Source: Chitinophagaceae bacterium (lineage in GTDB: Bacteria > Bacteroidota > Bacteroidia > Chitinophagales > Chitinophagaceae). From it: 64,000 nt of DNA. The notes beneath the pieces were generated by a model, which saw nothing but the letters and a program-made list of their open reading frames with translations, made no database searches and had not been told where the DNA came from. This document shows, one piece after another, positions 16,017-25,438 of the stretch. The position numbers and the translations under genes were made by a program. The stretch lies in assembly GCA_947447265.1 (NCBI GenBank), contig CANFKC010000024.1, forward strand, positions 1 through 64,000, given 5' to 3'. Numbering within the stretch: position 1 is the stretch's first letter; each line of letters starts with the position of its first letter.

Positions 16017-17114
16017 ATGACAGACAATCACGCAATACAGTTAATATCGGGTTTGCTGCTATCGGGCACGGGTTCTATGGCCGATGAGCCACAGACCATT
16101 GCAAAACTGGGACAGAAATATCCCTATTTTGTGCCCATAAGGTATATTAAGGCCAAACAACAATATAAACATGATTCATTTTCGCAGGAAATGATGAACC
16201 AGGCTTATCCCTATGTATCCAACCCGCTACTTTTCGTCAATTATCTTGAAGATGCTACAGGCCATGATGTTACCTACCCTACCCACGAAGAAGATTTGGA
16301 ACCAGTAGCGGAAGTAGAAGTATTTCATGCCGCACCGCCGGAAGTTGCTACTTCCGTTGAAGAACCGGAGGTGACTGTAACCCCTGAACCAGAGGAAATT
16401 ATTGCAGAACCTGTTGCCACATATACTGCCCCAGAACACAAAGTGGAATATATAGTACCGGAACCAGTTAATGCAGAACCCGAACGCATACCCGACCTTA
16501 CTGTAATACCTGGACCGGAAACCATTTTCGCTGACGAAACTGAAATAGCCGAGGAGGTCGCGACAGAAAATCAGCTTGAAATAATTTTAAAGGAAGAAGA
16601 ACAAATGACCACTACTACGGCTGAAATTGAAGAGCCATTATTTGCACCTGTTTTCTCAGAAGACTACTTTTTACAACAAGGTATAAAAGTATCGGGCGAG
16701 TTACCGGATGATGTTACTGAACTTACCCCTGAAGAAATATACAGTAAAGAAAAGGCCCTCATGGTAATGATGAGCTTTAAAGACTGGTTGTTGCATTTCA
16801 GAAGTACATCAGTAAAACAACAGGAAGAAATTGCTGATAAAAAGGCAGTAAAAACCATGTGGCAGAAAGAAAAAATGGCTGCCGCCATACAGGAAGAAAA
16901 CGAGGAGATACCGGAAAATGTATTCGAGATGGCGGTAAATTCTATAACCAGCGAAGAAGGCCTGGCAAGCGAATCGCTGGCCGAAATATATTTAAAGCAA
17001 CAAAAATATGATAAGGCAATAGAAATGTATCGCAAATTAAGTTTGCGTAATCCTGAAAAAAATGCTTACTTTGCCCAAAAAATAAAAGATATTTTAAAAG
17101 AGAAAGAACTATGA
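16017..17114 (+). CDS. Unknown acidic protein with a C-terminal TPR-like repeat, between lptE and secG
   Basis: A 365-residue protein without signal peptide. Residues 1-85 are globular (ISGLLLSGTGSMADEPQTIAKLGQKYPYFVPIRY). Residues about 90-200 are a low-complexity linker very rich in Glu, Pro, Val and Thr, probably disordered. The end (about 310-365) has a TPR-like pair of helices, EGLASESLAEIYLKQQKYDKAIEMYRKLSLRNPEKNAYFAQKI. The function is unknown. Its position, 12 bases after lptE and overlapping the secG start by 4 bases (ATGA), ties it to an envelope or secretion operon, and a scaffolding role through the TPR is a guess. Confidence 0.8.
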   Translation: MTDNHAIQLISGLLLSGTGSMADEPQTIAKLGQKYPYFVPIRYIKAKQQYKHDSFSQEMMNQAYPYVSNPLLFVNYLEDATGHDVTYPTHEEDLEPVAEVEVFHAAPPEVATSVEEPEVTVTPEPEEIIAEPVATYTAPEHKVEYIVPEPVNAEPERIPDLTVIPGPETIFADETEIAEEVATENQLEIILKEEEQMTTTTAEIEEPLFAPVFSEDYFLQQGIKVSGELPDDVTELTPEEIYSKEKALMVMMSFKDWLLHFRSTSVKQQEEIADKKAVKTMWQKEKMAAAIQEENEEIPENVFEMAVNSITSEEGLASESLAEIYLKQQKYDKAIEMYRKLSLRNPEKNAYFAQKIKDILKEKEL

Positions 17115-17416
17115 CCATCTTAATTACAGGAATAATACTTTTAGCTTGTGTTGTTTTAGGATTTTTCATTTTGGTACAAAACCCTAAAGGCGGTGGTCTT
17201 TCTGGTAGCTTTGGTAGCATGAGTACTCAGGTAATGGGTGTTAAGCAATCAGGCGATATTATGGAAAAAGGCACTTGGGTATTGATCAGTACTATTGCTG
17301 GTCTTTGCATCGTTTCAGTTATGTTTATGCAGAAGCCGGAAGGTTTCGATAAGAATGCAAAACAACAAACCAAGCAGGCGCCTCCGGCTAAAAATTCTGC
17401 TCCGGCTAAAAAATAA
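17111..17416 (+). CDS. secG: Preprotein translocase subunit SecG
   Basis: A 101-residue inner-membrane protein with two transmembrane helices (about 2-22 and 55-75). Between them is the SecG signature VQNPKGGGLSGSFGS (residues 23-37), and the C-terminus is a Lys/Ala/Pro-rich tail. SecG assists SecYE-SecA protein translocation. The start overlaps the stop of the preceding gene (ATGA), showing translational coupling in the lptE-TPR-secG unit. A strong terminator follows. Confidence 0.95.
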   Translation: MTILITGIILLACVVLGFFILVQNPKGGGLSGSFGSMSTQVMGVKQSGDIMEKGTWVLISTIAGLCIVSVMFMQKPEGFDKNAKQQTKQAPPAKNSAPAKK

Positions 17417-17439
17417 TTTTTACAGTATTTAATATTTAC

Positions 17440-17469
17440 GGTATGCAACTGATCGCTCAGTTGCATACC
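17440..17469 (+). terminator. Intrinsic terminator of the lptE-secG operon
   Basis: GGTATGCAACTGA (17440-17452) pairs perfectly with 17457-17469 across the loop TCGC, followed by AGTTTT. Confidence 0.8.
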
Positions 17470-17631
17470 AGTTTTAAGACAGTCCCACCTCTAAGTACAA
17501 TTACAAAACCTTATCGCGCAACAATAGTTTTGTTATACAAATAGACCAACCATGGTTCATTTTATAACTTTAGTATGGTGCGCTCATGGTACGCAAACGT
17601 ATAAAAATAGATTTTTGTTATTTGAATCCCG

Positions 17632-17703
17632 AAGGGATGGCATGATTATAGTAAAATTATGCCTACAACCGGATCAAACCCCGAAGGGGTGGCATAACAT
17701 ACA
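17632..17703 (+). repeat. Paired CCCGAAGGG-type palindromic repeats
   Basis: AATCCCGAAGGGATGGCAT (about 17634) and AACCCCGAAGGGGTGGCAT (about 17678) are two related short palindromes about 44 bases apart. The remainder of 17470-17890 shows no gene; it lies between the secG terminator and the hppA promoter. Confidence 0.55.
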
Positions 17704-17893
17704 TTGGCATTGAAAATTATATCACCGCATTCGGGTTTATTTGTATAATGTGTTAGCTCCCGGTAGCTATAAAACAAGCTCAGCGTAAGGCGAAGCTTAT
17801 TTTCGGCAACCAGGCAATTACCAGGTATTTTGTTGCAATTACTTCGCATGGTCATTTATTTTAAACGGCCTATGACTTTTCAAGTCAAACGAT

Positions 17894-17901
17894 TATATTT
17901 G
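17894..17901 (+). promoter_or_regulatory. -7 element of hppA
   Basis: TATATTTG, a perfect TAnnTTTG, 34 bases before the ATG at 17936. Confidence 0.6.
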
Positions 17902-17935
17902 CAGCCTTCAATTATTTAACTATTTATTATAGAAT

Positions 17936-20146
17936 ATGAGTTCTTACTTCTACCTCGTACCGGGGTTTGGTGTTTTGGCACTATTGTACACATTCATTAA
18001 GAGCGCCTGGGTAACCAAGCATGATGCCGGCAACGACCGGATGAAAGAAATTTCAACCTACATAGCCGAAGGTGCTATGGCCTTCCTGAAGGCTGAGTAT
18101 AAGATACTCACCTACTTCGTAATTATTGCCGCTATTCTGCTGGCAGTTATGGGTAGCAGCAGCGTCAACTCCAGCTGGATGATTGCTGTTGCATTTATTA
18201 TTGGTGCTGTATTCAGTGCACTTGCCGGTTTTATCGGTATGCGTATCGCAACAAAATCTAACGTACGTACTGCACATGCTGCACGTACCAGCCTTAGCAA
18301 AGCGCTTGCCGTTTCTTTCGGTGGTGGCTCTGTAATGGGAATGGGTGTTGCCGGCCTTGCAGTATTAGGCTTAGGCAGCTTGTTCATTATCCTTAAAATG
18401 ATTTTCGCTCCAAACGCAGGTGTTGATAGCGCTGAAATGGAGAAGGTAATTGAAGTATTGACCGGCTTTTCACTGGGTGCTGAAAGCATTGCGCTTTTTG
18501 CACGCGTGGGTGGCGGTATCTATACTAAAGCTGCCGACGTAGGCGCTGACCTTGTAGGTAAAGTTGAAGCCGGCATTCCTGAAGATGATCCGCGTAACCC
18601 GGCTACTATTGCCGATAACGTAGGTGACAACGTAGGTGACGTTGCAGGTATGGGTGCCGATCTTTTCGGTTCTTATGTGGCTACCGTATTGGCTACCATG
18701 GTATTGGGCCGCGAAACAAGTGCTGTTGGCGCCGCAGATGCATTTGGTGGTTTCGCACCAATTCTGTTACCAATGTTGATTGCAGGTGTGGGTATCATAC
18801 TATCTATGATAGGCACTTTATTTGTTCGTATCTCTGATACCGCAGGTGTTAGCACCAGCGCGGTACAAAGGGCATTGAACATGGGTAACTATGGTTCTAT
18901 AGTGCTTACCGCTATTGCATGTTACTTCTTAGTAAATACCATACTTCCTGAAACTATGTCGCTTCGCGGCCATGAATTCAGCCGTAATGGTGTATTTTAT
19001 TCTATACTGGTAGGTTTGGCTGTGGGTACTTTAATGAGTATGATCACCGAATACTACACTGCAATGGGTAAACGACCTGTACTGAGCATCATCCGCCAGT
19101 CTGCAACAGGTGGCGCTACCAACATTATCGGTGGTCTTGCTGTAGGTATGGAAAGTACCTTCTTACCAATATTAGTATTGGCTGGTGGTATCTATGGCGC
19201 TCACGCCTGTGCAGGTTTGTATGGTGTGGCTATCGCAGCTGCGGGTATGATGGCGACTACTGCTATGCAGTTGGCTATTGATGCCTTCGGACCAATTGCC
19301 GATAACGCAGGTGGTATTGCTGAAATGAGTGAATTACCTCCTGAAGTTCGTGAAAAAACAGACATTCTGGATGCTGTTGGTAATACTACCGCTGCAACCG
19401 GAAAGGGCTTCGCTATCGCTTCTGCTGCATTAACTTCACTGGCTTTATTTGCAGCCTATGTAGGGGTGGTTGAAAAAAATGGTTTTGCGCTGAATAACGC
19501 TATCAACATTTACCACGCTGACGTATTGGCTGGTTTATTCGTGGGTGCTATGATTCCATTCATCTTCTCTTCATTGGCCATTCGTGCTGTGGGTGAAGCC
19601 GCAATGGCGATGGTGGAAGAAGTTCGCCGCCAGTTCCGCGAAATTCCAGGTATTATGGAAGGTACAGGCAAACCAGAATACGACAAATGTGTAGCTATCT
19701 CTACTACTGCTTCTCTGAGAAAAATGATGTTACCTGGTGCTATCGCAATCATTTCTCCATTGCTTATCGGTTTCTTATTAGGCCCTGAAGTATTAGGTGG
19801 CTTCCTTGCTGGTGCTACTGTTGCAGGTGTGTTGATGGGTATGTTCCAGAACAATGCCGGCGGTGCATGGGATAACGCTAAAAAATCTTTCGAAAAAGGT
19901 GTAGAGATCAACGGACAGATGTACTACAAAAAATCAGAACCACACAAAGCAGCCGTAACCGGCGATACAGTTGGTGATCCGTTTAAAGATACATCAGGCC
20001 CATCAATGAACATCCTTATCAAATTGATGTCTATCGTTGCCCTGGTTATCGCACCAACCATATCTATGCTGTGGGCTAAGAAAGCTACAGTAAACACCAA
20101 TAACCCGGTTAAAACCGAGATAGTGGTTGCAGCTAAGACCAAATAA
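17936..20146 (+). CDS. hppA: Membrane-bound ion-translocating pyrophosphatase
   Basis: A 736-residue polytopic protein that pumps H+ and/or Na+ across the inner membrane using pyrophosphate hydrolysis. Substrate-site motifs are visible: [18 protein letters not shown] then [18 protein letters not shown] and [16 protein letters not shown], with the many Asp residues that bind Mg-PPi. The [10 protein letters not shown] motif has Ala where K+-independent enzymes carry Lys, so this is predicted to be the K+-dependent type (established subfamily rule). About 16 transmembrane helices are expected. It is monocistronic with its own -7 element and terminator. Whether Na+ or H+ is pumped cannot be settled by eye. 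Confidence 0.96.
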   Translation: MSSYFYLVPGFGVLALLYTFIKSAWVTKHDAGNDRMKEISTYIAEGAMAFLKAEYKILTYFVIIAAILLAVMGSSSVNSSWMIAVAFIIGAVFSALAGFIGMRIATKSNVRTAHAARTSLSKALAVSFGGGSVMGMGVAGLAVLGLGSLFIILKMIFAPNAGVDSAEMEKVIEVLTGFSLGAESIALFARVGGGIYTKAADVGADLVGKVEAGIPEDDPRNPATIADNVGDNVGDVAGMGADLFGSYVATVLATMVLGRETSAVGAADAFGGFAPILLPMLIAGVGIILSMIGTLFVRISDTAGVSTSAVQRALNMGNYGSIVLTAIACYFLVNTILPETMSLRGHEFSRNGVFYSILVGLAVGTLMSMITEYYTAMGKRPVLSIIRQSATGGATNIIGGLAVGMESTFLPILVLAGGIYGAHACAGLYGVAIAAAGMMATTAMQLAIDAFGPIADNAGGIAEMSELPPEVREKTDILDAVGNTTAATGKGFAIASAALTSLALFAAYVGVVEKNGFALNNAINIYHADVLAGLFVGAMIPFIFSSLAIRAVGEAAMAMVEEVRRQFREIPGIMEGTGKPEYDKCVAISTTASLRKMMLPGAIAIISPLLIGFLLGPEVLGGFLAGATVAGVLMGMFQNNAGGAWDNAKKSFEKGVEINGQMYYKKSEPHKAAVTGDTVGDPFKDTSGPSMNILIKLMSIVALVIAPTISMLWAKKATVNTNNPVKTEIVVAAKTK

Positions 20147-20164
20147 TTTTCACGTTTTTATATT

Positions 20165-20198
20165 AAAAAATCCGCAAGCAATGCTTGCGGATTTTTTT
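20165..20198 (+). terminator. Intrinsic terminator of hppA
   Basis: AAAAAATCCGCAAGCA pairs with TGCTTGCGGATTTTTT and is followed by a T run. Confidence 0.85.
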
Positions 20199-20270
20199 GT
20201 TTGGGATGGTTTGTAAACGCTCAGGGCATAATTCGAGATAAATACCAAGGTTTCGAACCAAAATATTTTC

Positions 20271-20278
20271 TATATTTG
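20271..20278 (+). promoter_or_regulatory. -7 element of the NHL/T9SS gene
   Basis: TATATTTG, 73 bases before the ATG at 20352. The upstream TTG is not well conserved. Confidence 0.4.
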
Positions 20279-20351
20279 GTTTCAAAACAGACCAAATGAA
20301 TTCATTTTGCAGCGGAGGCAATCCTGTACTTGGTGGTTTAATTTGTTACAG

Positions 20352-22225
20352 ATGAAATTTTTTATACTCGGACTTGCTATTTTGCTATTGTTTGCTCATA
20401 AATCGATGGGGCAAACCGGCATCATTAGTACAATAGCCGGTAATGGGTATCCACACGATACCGGTGACGGTAGGGCCGCTACTGCGGCTGCGTTGGCTTT
20501 TCCTTTTTTTTGTGAGTTTGATGCTATCGGCAATTTTTATTTTAGCGCACGGGCAAACCACACTGTAAGAAAAATAACACCATTGGGTGTCATATCAACT
20601 ATTGCGGGAATTGGAATTGCAGGATATTCGGGAGATGGCGGTCCAGCGAGTGCCGCAAAGTTAAACAACCCTTATGGCATAGCAATTGATTCTTTTAACA
20701 ACGTATACATTGCAGAAGTGGATGGATCAAGAATTCGAAAGATCGATGCTATTTCGGGTATAATTACAACGTATGCTGGAAATGGATCAGTTTTGGACAC
20801 AGGAGATGGCGGTCATTCTTCAACAGCTGCATTAGGCTATCCCGCATTACTTTGTTTCGATAGCAATTATAACTTGTACTTTACTAGTGGTTACTATCGT
20901 ATTCGTAAAATCGATCGGGCAACTGGAATAGTCACCCATTTTGCTGGTACTGGTGTTAGTGGTTATGCTGGAGATGGGGGGCTGCGACATCTGCCCAATT
21001 CAATCAGCCTATGGGTATATGCTATGATAATGCAGGCAGTATTTGTATTGCCGATTGGGGCAATGCAAGAATTCGAAAGGTTAACCTCACTTCCAATATT
21101 ATTACCACAGTTGCTGGAAATGGTAGTGGCACCTATAACGGGGAAGGTCTTCCTGCTAGTTCCGCACAAATAGGCCCGCTAGATCTAAAATGCGATCACT
21201 TTGGCAATCTTATTTTCTCAGATAAGAATAATCACCGTATCCGGGAATTAACAACTTCCGGAATTGTAAATACAGTAGGAGGTAACGGGACTAGTGGATA
21301 TAGTGGTGATGGAAGTTCTGCGACGAGTGCAAATATTTCGAATCCGTATGGGCTCGCGATAGATATATGCAATAGCATATACTTTGCAGACGGCTCGAAT
21401 TACCGGATTCGTAAGATAACATCGTCAATGCCAGTCAACCCATCAATTACCATCTCCGCTCATTCAGGAAATGTGCTTTGCTATGGGATGCCGGTAACTT
21501 TCTCTTCCAATACCACCTACGCAGGCATTTCGCCTGCATATCAATGGAAAGTGAACGGCGCAAATGTAGGCGTAAGTGCTCCTACCTATACCTACGCCCC
21601 AGTAAATGGAGATTCTGTACAATGCCAGCTCACCAGTAGCATAGCCTGTCTCACCACAAGCCCGGTCGTAATAAGTAACACTATTCATATGCGGGTAGAT
21701 ACATTTATTGTGCCAGTAGTAGCGCTTACTGGAGATAGTATTGCCGGCGCAGGCGCCACTGTACATCTGACTGCTTCGATAATGGGAACAGCTGGCCTGT
21801 ATACCATTCACTGGAAGAACCATGGCATTGAGTTTACTACTACGACAGTGCCATCCGTTACCTATACCAAAGCCGCAGGTAATGATACTGTAACAGCTAC
21901 ATTGGTATCTATGGGACGGGGATGTTACGATAGTGTAGCGAGCAGTGCACGGTTAGTATATGACCACAATGTTTCAGTCGGCAGTTTACATTTGGCATTT
22001 ATGAGTCCCCGGGTTTATCCGAACCCTGTTGATAATGTGTTGCATGTAGAAGCTGTATCAGAGATACACGAGTTAATTATTACCAATGTATTAGGGCAAA
22101 CAGTTGTAAATAGCGGGCAGCAAAATGGCGCGGTGAGCATGGCACTTGATGTGTCGGGGCTGAGCAGCGGCGTTTATTTTGTGAAGGTAAACGGGGTGTG
22201 TACTAATAGGTTTGTAAAGCGTTAA
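20352..22225 (+). pseudogene. NHL-repeat T9SS protein broken by a one-base frameshift
   Basis: Two frames together encode one secreted protein of about 624 residues. Frame one (20352-21173) opens with a signal peptide (MKFFILGLAILLLFAHKSMGQ) and NHL-type beta-propeller repeats of the form 'GdGg.AtaA.l..P.gia.D..gn.yiaD..n.rIRkid..g.ittvAGnG'. At a run of six G (20976-20981) the pattern continues in the -1 frame as AATSAQFNQPMGICYDNAGS, carried to 22225 through further repeats, an Ig-like region and a T9SS type A sorting domain (VYPNPVDN ... GVYFVKV ... RFVKR). With one more G the frame is intact. It could be a recent mutation, a homopolymer sequencing error, or transcript slippage or -1 frameshifting at the G run. 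Confidence 0.85.
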
Positions 22226-22229
22226 TTTA

Positions 22230-22425
22230 AAACATGGTTCAAACAATAGTTTCCAAAAGCGAATACGTCTCGATTACTGTTAGTAGAAAATACCAACAGC
22301 GGCGGAAAAGTTTTCGGAGGGGATAATCCTGCCCATCATTTAATCCTATAAATCATAGTTCAGACAATTACTTTTCCGAAAACAAATACGTCCGGATGGC
22401 TGTTGGTGGGAAACACCAACAACTG
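22230..22425 (+). repeat. Duplicated hairpin repeat (CTGTTGGTG family)
   Basis: Two imperfect copies, starting near 22230 and 22354, share GTTCA(A/G)ACAAT, AATACGTC and then a CTGTT...AACAG hairpin. The second contains an exact TGTTGGTG/CACCAACA stem (22401-22408 with 22414-22421). The same stem occurs again at 58501-58520. An ATAAATCATAGTTCAGAC segment just before the second copy is the reverse of motifs found near 15151 and 23634. Confidence 0.65.
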
Positions 22426-22437
22426 CGGAAAGACACC

Positions 22438-22562
22438 ATTCACCATTTACCACTCACCATTCACCATTCACCATTCACCATTCACCATTCACCATTCACC
22501 ATTCACTTTCACCATTCACCATTCACCATTCACCATTCACTTCCACCATTCACTTCCACCAA
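22438..22562 (+). repeat. CACCATT heptanucleotide array
   Basis: More than a dozen copies of the 7-base unit CACCATT (with variants such as CACTTTC and CACTTCCAC) in direct tandem order. It runs into the 3' end of the MBL hydrolase gene, whose last codons and stop overlap the array. ORFs in this stretch only translate the repeat. Confidence 0.9.
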
Positions 22563-23581
22563 TTGCTACTATACTCCCCACCCCTAAAATCAGTCGCTAC
22601 ACCGGGCTTGGGCAGGAATAATTGAATGTCTTTTTCTTTGGCAAATTGAATGGCCTTTTCAACCGGCTCGCGCCACGCATGGAACGCCAGGTTGAAGGTG
22701 CCCCAATGTATGGGCATCATGACCTTCCCTTTCAGGGCAAGATGGGCGTTGGTGGCATGGTCAGGGCCCATGTGTATATCCGGCCAGCCTTCGCCATACG
22801 CGCCAACCTCCAACATTGTAAGGTCAAACGGACCGAATTGGTTACCGATATCTGAGAATCCCGGGAACCAGCCCGAATCAGCGCCAAAGAAAACATTGTG
22901 CCTGCTCCCCTTAATTACAAACGACGACCACAGGGTCTGGTTACGGTTCGTTACTCCCCTGCCGGAAAAATGCCTTGCGGGAGTGGCTGTTATGGTCAGG
23001 TCGTTCCCTACACTGGCGGTTTGTCCCCAGTCCATTTCTGTTATTCTGCTTTTGGCAATACCCCATGCCTCCAGGTGCGCGCCTACGCCCAGAGAACAAT
23101 AAAATGGTGTGGTAATATTGGCCAGTTGCTTCATTGCCAGCACGTCCAGGTGGTCGTAATGGTCATGCGAAATAATAATAGCATCCAGCGGCGGCATTTG
23201 CCCCATAGGCAAAGGATACTCAAAAAAGCGCTTAGGTCCTGCCCACTGCACAAAAGACGCACGGCCTATTACAGGGTCGGTAAGTATGCGTTTACCATCA
23301 ATTTCAATCAGCACCGAGGAATGCCCCATCCAGGTAACACGCAGGCCTGTTTCAGGTGGTGTTTTATACGCATTTACATCAGCAGGGAACGGCCCGATGG
23401 GTTGTGCAGGCACCCGCTCTTCTTTGGCGGTCATAAATTTCCAGAGAATCTTGAAAAAACCACCCTTCATCTGGCCGGTGGGTATCGGGTTCTGGAACTC
23501 TTTGCCTATTCTTTTCGCGGGCTGTATTGCAGACATATAATTGAAATTGGGCACAAAGAACGTACTTATTTGCAACGCCAT
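22550..23581 (-). CDS. MBL-fold metal-dependent hydrolase
   Basis: A 343-residue metallo-beta-lactamase-fold protein of the UlaG/NAPE-PLD-like group. Visible marks are VTWMGHSSVLIEIDGKRILTDPV (first strands), the metal motif SHDHYDH, a middle PARHFSGRG histidine, FFGADSGW (metal Asp) and MPIHWGTF near the end (last histidine). It is probably a cytoplasmic hydrolase of a phosphodiester or lactone; the substrate is unknown. The start may be 23581 or the internal ATG at 23536 (MSAIQPAKRIG), which better matches the family start. The 3' end merges into the CACCATT array. Confidence 0.88.
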   Translation of the reverse strand: MALQISTFFVPNFNYMSAIQPAKRIGKEFQNPIPTGQMKGGFFKILWKFMTAKEERVPAQPIGPFPADVNAYKTPPETGLRVTWMGHSSVLIEIDGKRILTDPVIGRASFVQWAGPKRFFEYPLPMGQMPPLDAIIISHDHYDHLDVLAMKQLANITTPFYCSLGVGAHLEAWGIAKSRITEMDWGQTASVGNDLTITATPARHFSGRGVTNRNQTLWSSFVIKGSRHNVFFGADSGWFPGFSDIGNQFGPFDLTMLEVGAYGEGWPDIHMGPDHATNAHLALKGKVMMPIHWGTFNLAFHAWREPVEKAIQFAKEKDIQLFLPKPGVATDFRGGEYSSNWWK

Positions 23582-23693
23582 TTATAGAATGAAATGCTAA
23601 AATAGGGTTTGACAATTTTGTGATGTTTCTGTATGAACTATGATTCTAAAATGATTTGTTTGATGCCGATGAATGGCGACATCCACAAACTTC

Positions 23694-23867
23694 GATTTGA
23701 CAACTTTCTAAAAAGTTGTCAAATCTGTTTTTACACGAGCACATTACACCGGGCCTGCTGTGAATAGCTTTGACAACTTCTGAGAAAGTTGTCAAAGCGG
23801 TACTGAAACAAAACAACGCTATCCTTCATTAGTTCGATTTGACAACTTTCCAAAAAGTTGTCAAATC
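23694..23867. repeat. Three spaced covarying hairpins (TTTGACAACTT/AAGTTGTCAAA)
   Basis: Three inverted repeats at 23694-23725, 23767-23798 and 23836-23867 (centres 73 and 69 bases apart). The first and third have perfect 14-bp stems GATTTGACAACTTT with 4-base loops (CTAA, CCAA). The second has a perfect 13-bp stem GCTTTGACAACTT with a 6-base loop. The second base pair of the stem is A-T in copies 1 and 3 and C-G in copy 2, a compensatory change. They lie in a 356-base gap, just upstream of the helicase promoter, and no gene is present there. Confidence 0.9.
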
Positions 23868-23924
23868 TTATTTTACACATCGTAATAGAATATAGCCTTT
23901 GGCGCAACACCCCTTAAACTTTCG

Positions 23925-23932
23925 TACTTTTG
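23925..23932 (+). promoter_or_regulatory. -7 element at the helicase start
   Basis: TACTTTTG, then CCGAA, then ATG at 23938: a predicted leaderless mRNA. The three hairpins lie upstream of this element and so would not be in this transcript. Confidence 0.6.
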
Positions 23933-23937
23933 CCGAA

Positions 23938-25269
23938 ATGCAAGAGAAAAAATATTCAATTGACCAGATACTTACCTATTTAAAAATTGATAAGCTGAAT
24001 GAAATGCAGCTCGCATCAATTGAAGCTAATAAAGAACATAAAGATGTGGTGTTGCTCTCCGCAACGGGTTCGGGCAAAACAGTGGCATACCTGCTGCCGG
24101 TGCTCGATCTGCTCGATGGCGGCAACAAACGCACCCAGGCGCTGATTATAGTTCCATCGCGCGAACTGGCCCAGCAAATTGAGCAGGTGTTCAAATCAAT
24201 GGGCACTGGCTTAAAAATAACCAGTTGCTATGGCGGTCACCTTAGGGAAACGGAAGAAAACAATTTAAAGCAACCTCCGGCGCTGCTTGTAGGTACGCCC
24301 GGCCGCTTGTGCGACCATATCCGCAGAGGCAATATCACTACCGACTCGATTACCACAATAGTGCTCGATGAGTTCGATAAGTCATTAGAACTGGGCTTTG
24401 AAGAAGAAATGTCGTTTATCATCAGCTCCTTACCTGCTGTCAGCAAGCGCATACTTACATCGGCTACGGAAGCAGTAGAAATACCCGACTTCCTGGGTTT
24501 AAGAAACCCGGCACGCATCAACTTCCTGGTTGAGGAAGAAGAAGGTGGTTATAAAAGGCTGGATATTAAAAAGGTTGCCGCTGACGATAAAGACAAAACC
24601 AATACCCTGTTCAAGCTGATTTGCCATACCGGTGGCAAATCGACCATTGTTTTCTGCAACCACCGCGAATCGGTAGAGCGTACCAGCGCATACCTCGCCG
24701 ACAAAGGCATTATCAATGAGTTTTACCATGGCGGCATGGAACAGCAGGAAAGAGACAGCGCACTCTGTAAATTCAGAAATGGCACTGTTGACGTTCTTGT
24801 CACTACCGACCTTGCCGCCCGTGGCCTGGATATACCTAACATCAGGTACATTGTGCATTACCACTTGCCGCTTTCTGAAGATGCATTTATACACCGCAAT
24901 GGCCGTACAGCCCGTATGGATGCCAGCGGAACAGCGGTGTTGATACTATCTGCCGACGAAACGCTGCCTGACTATATCGATGCCAATACCGAAGAGATTA
25001 TTATTCCTGAAGAAGTAACGCTGCCGGCAAAACCAAAATGGACTACCCTCTTTATTGCCGCAGGTAAAAAAGACAAGGTAAATAAGGTGGATATTGTTGG
25101 CTTCCTTTCACAAAAAGGAGAATTGAAGAAAGAAGACATCGGCCTTATAGAGGTAAAAGACTTCTTCTCTTTTGTGGCTATCCGCAAACTTAAAGCAAGC
25201 CATACGCTGCAATTGATTAAAGAACAGAGAATAAAGAATAAGAAAGTAAAGATTGAGGTGGCGAAGTAG
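23938..25269 (+). CDS. DEAD-box-type RNA helicase with a variant DEFD motif
   Basis: A 443-residue SF2 helicase. From the N-terminus: a Q-motif region (LNEMQLASIEA), Walker A SATGSGKT (residues 41-48), VPSRELAQQ, GTPGRL, the Walker B box as DEFD rather than DEAD (about residue 143), TSAT, and in RecA domain 2 VTTDLAARGLDIP and HRNGRTAR (usual form HRxGRxGR). The core is complete; the two variant motifs are unusual but all ATP-contact residues seem present. It is likely to remodel RNA or ribosomal particles in the cytoplasm. The start at 23938 is preferred to 23899 because of the -7 element between them. Confidence 0.93.
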   Translation: MQEKKYSIDQILTYLKIDKLNEMQLASIEANKEHKDVVLLSATGSGKTVAYLLPVLDLLDGGNKRTQALIIVPSRELAQQIEQVFKSMGTGLKITSCYGGHLRETEENNLKQPPALLVGTPGRLCDHIRRGNITTDSITTIVLDEFDKSLELGFEEEMSFIISSLPAVSKRILTSATEAVEIPDFLGLRNPARINFLVEEEEGGYKRLDIKKVAADDKDKTNTLFKLICHTGGKSTIVFCNHRESVERTSAYLADKGIINEFYHGGMEQQERDSALCKFRNGTVDVLVTTDLAARGLDIPNIRYIVHYHLPLSEDAFIHRNGRTARMDASGTAVLILSADETLPDYIDANTEEIIIPEEVTLPAKPKWTTLFIAAGKKDKVNKVDIVGFLSQKGELKKEDIGLIEVKDFFSFVAIRKLKASHTLQLIKEQRIKNKKVKIEVAK

Positions 25270-25317
25270 GACTTAATTGTCGCAGTTGACTTTTATACGC
25301 AACAACTATATTAAAGC

Positions 25318-25346
25318 AACCGTAGGGGTAACACCTTACGGTTGTC
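25318..25346 (+). terminator. Weak hairpin after the helicase gene
   Basis: CAACCGTA and TACGGTTG form an 8-bp stem about 50 bases after the stop codon, without a strong T tract. It is a possible terminator only. Confidence 0.35.
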
Positions 25347-25399
25347 TCATATAAAACCAGTAAAATAATTGCCCGCAAAGTTCATTCCGAATTATCGTT

Positions 25400-25407
25400 T
25401 AACTTTG
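25400..25407 (+). promoter_or_regulatory. -7 element of the rRNA methyltransferase gene
   Basis: TAACTTTG, a perfect TAnnTTTG, 31 bases before the TTG start at 25439. A second match, TACTTTTG (25434-25441), overlaps the start codon itself and is therefore less likely to be the one used. Confidence 0.5.
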
Positions 25408-25438
25408 CCGGCGGCCTTAAAATGCCTTCTGTTTACTT

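Noticed and set aside
16325-16525. Gly/Ser/Thr-rich minus-strand ORF opposite the lptE-secG linker gene
   Set aside because: It is the shadow of the Glu/Pro-rich low-complexity region on the other strand.
20976-20981. Programmed -1 ribosomal frameshift as first explanation for the split NHL gene
   Set aside because: The run T GGG GGG C is not a standard slippery heptamer and no downstream stimulatory structure was seen; a mutation or sequencing error is simpler, so it is only mentioned as an alternative.
22438-22562. CRISPR-like or coding interpretation of the CACCATT array
   Set aside because: The unit is 7 bases in direct contact without spacers, and the two ORFs through it only translate the repeat in shifted frames.
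22898-23587. Plus-strand ORF of 229 codons opposite the MBL hydrolase
   Set aside because: It is antisense to a gene with complete metal-binding motifs, and the ORF product has no recognisable features.
23694-23867. Three regularly spaced repeats resembling a short CRISPR array
   Set aside because: The repeats are fully palindromic, vary between copies with compensatory changes, and the spacers differ in length; no cas genes are nearby.
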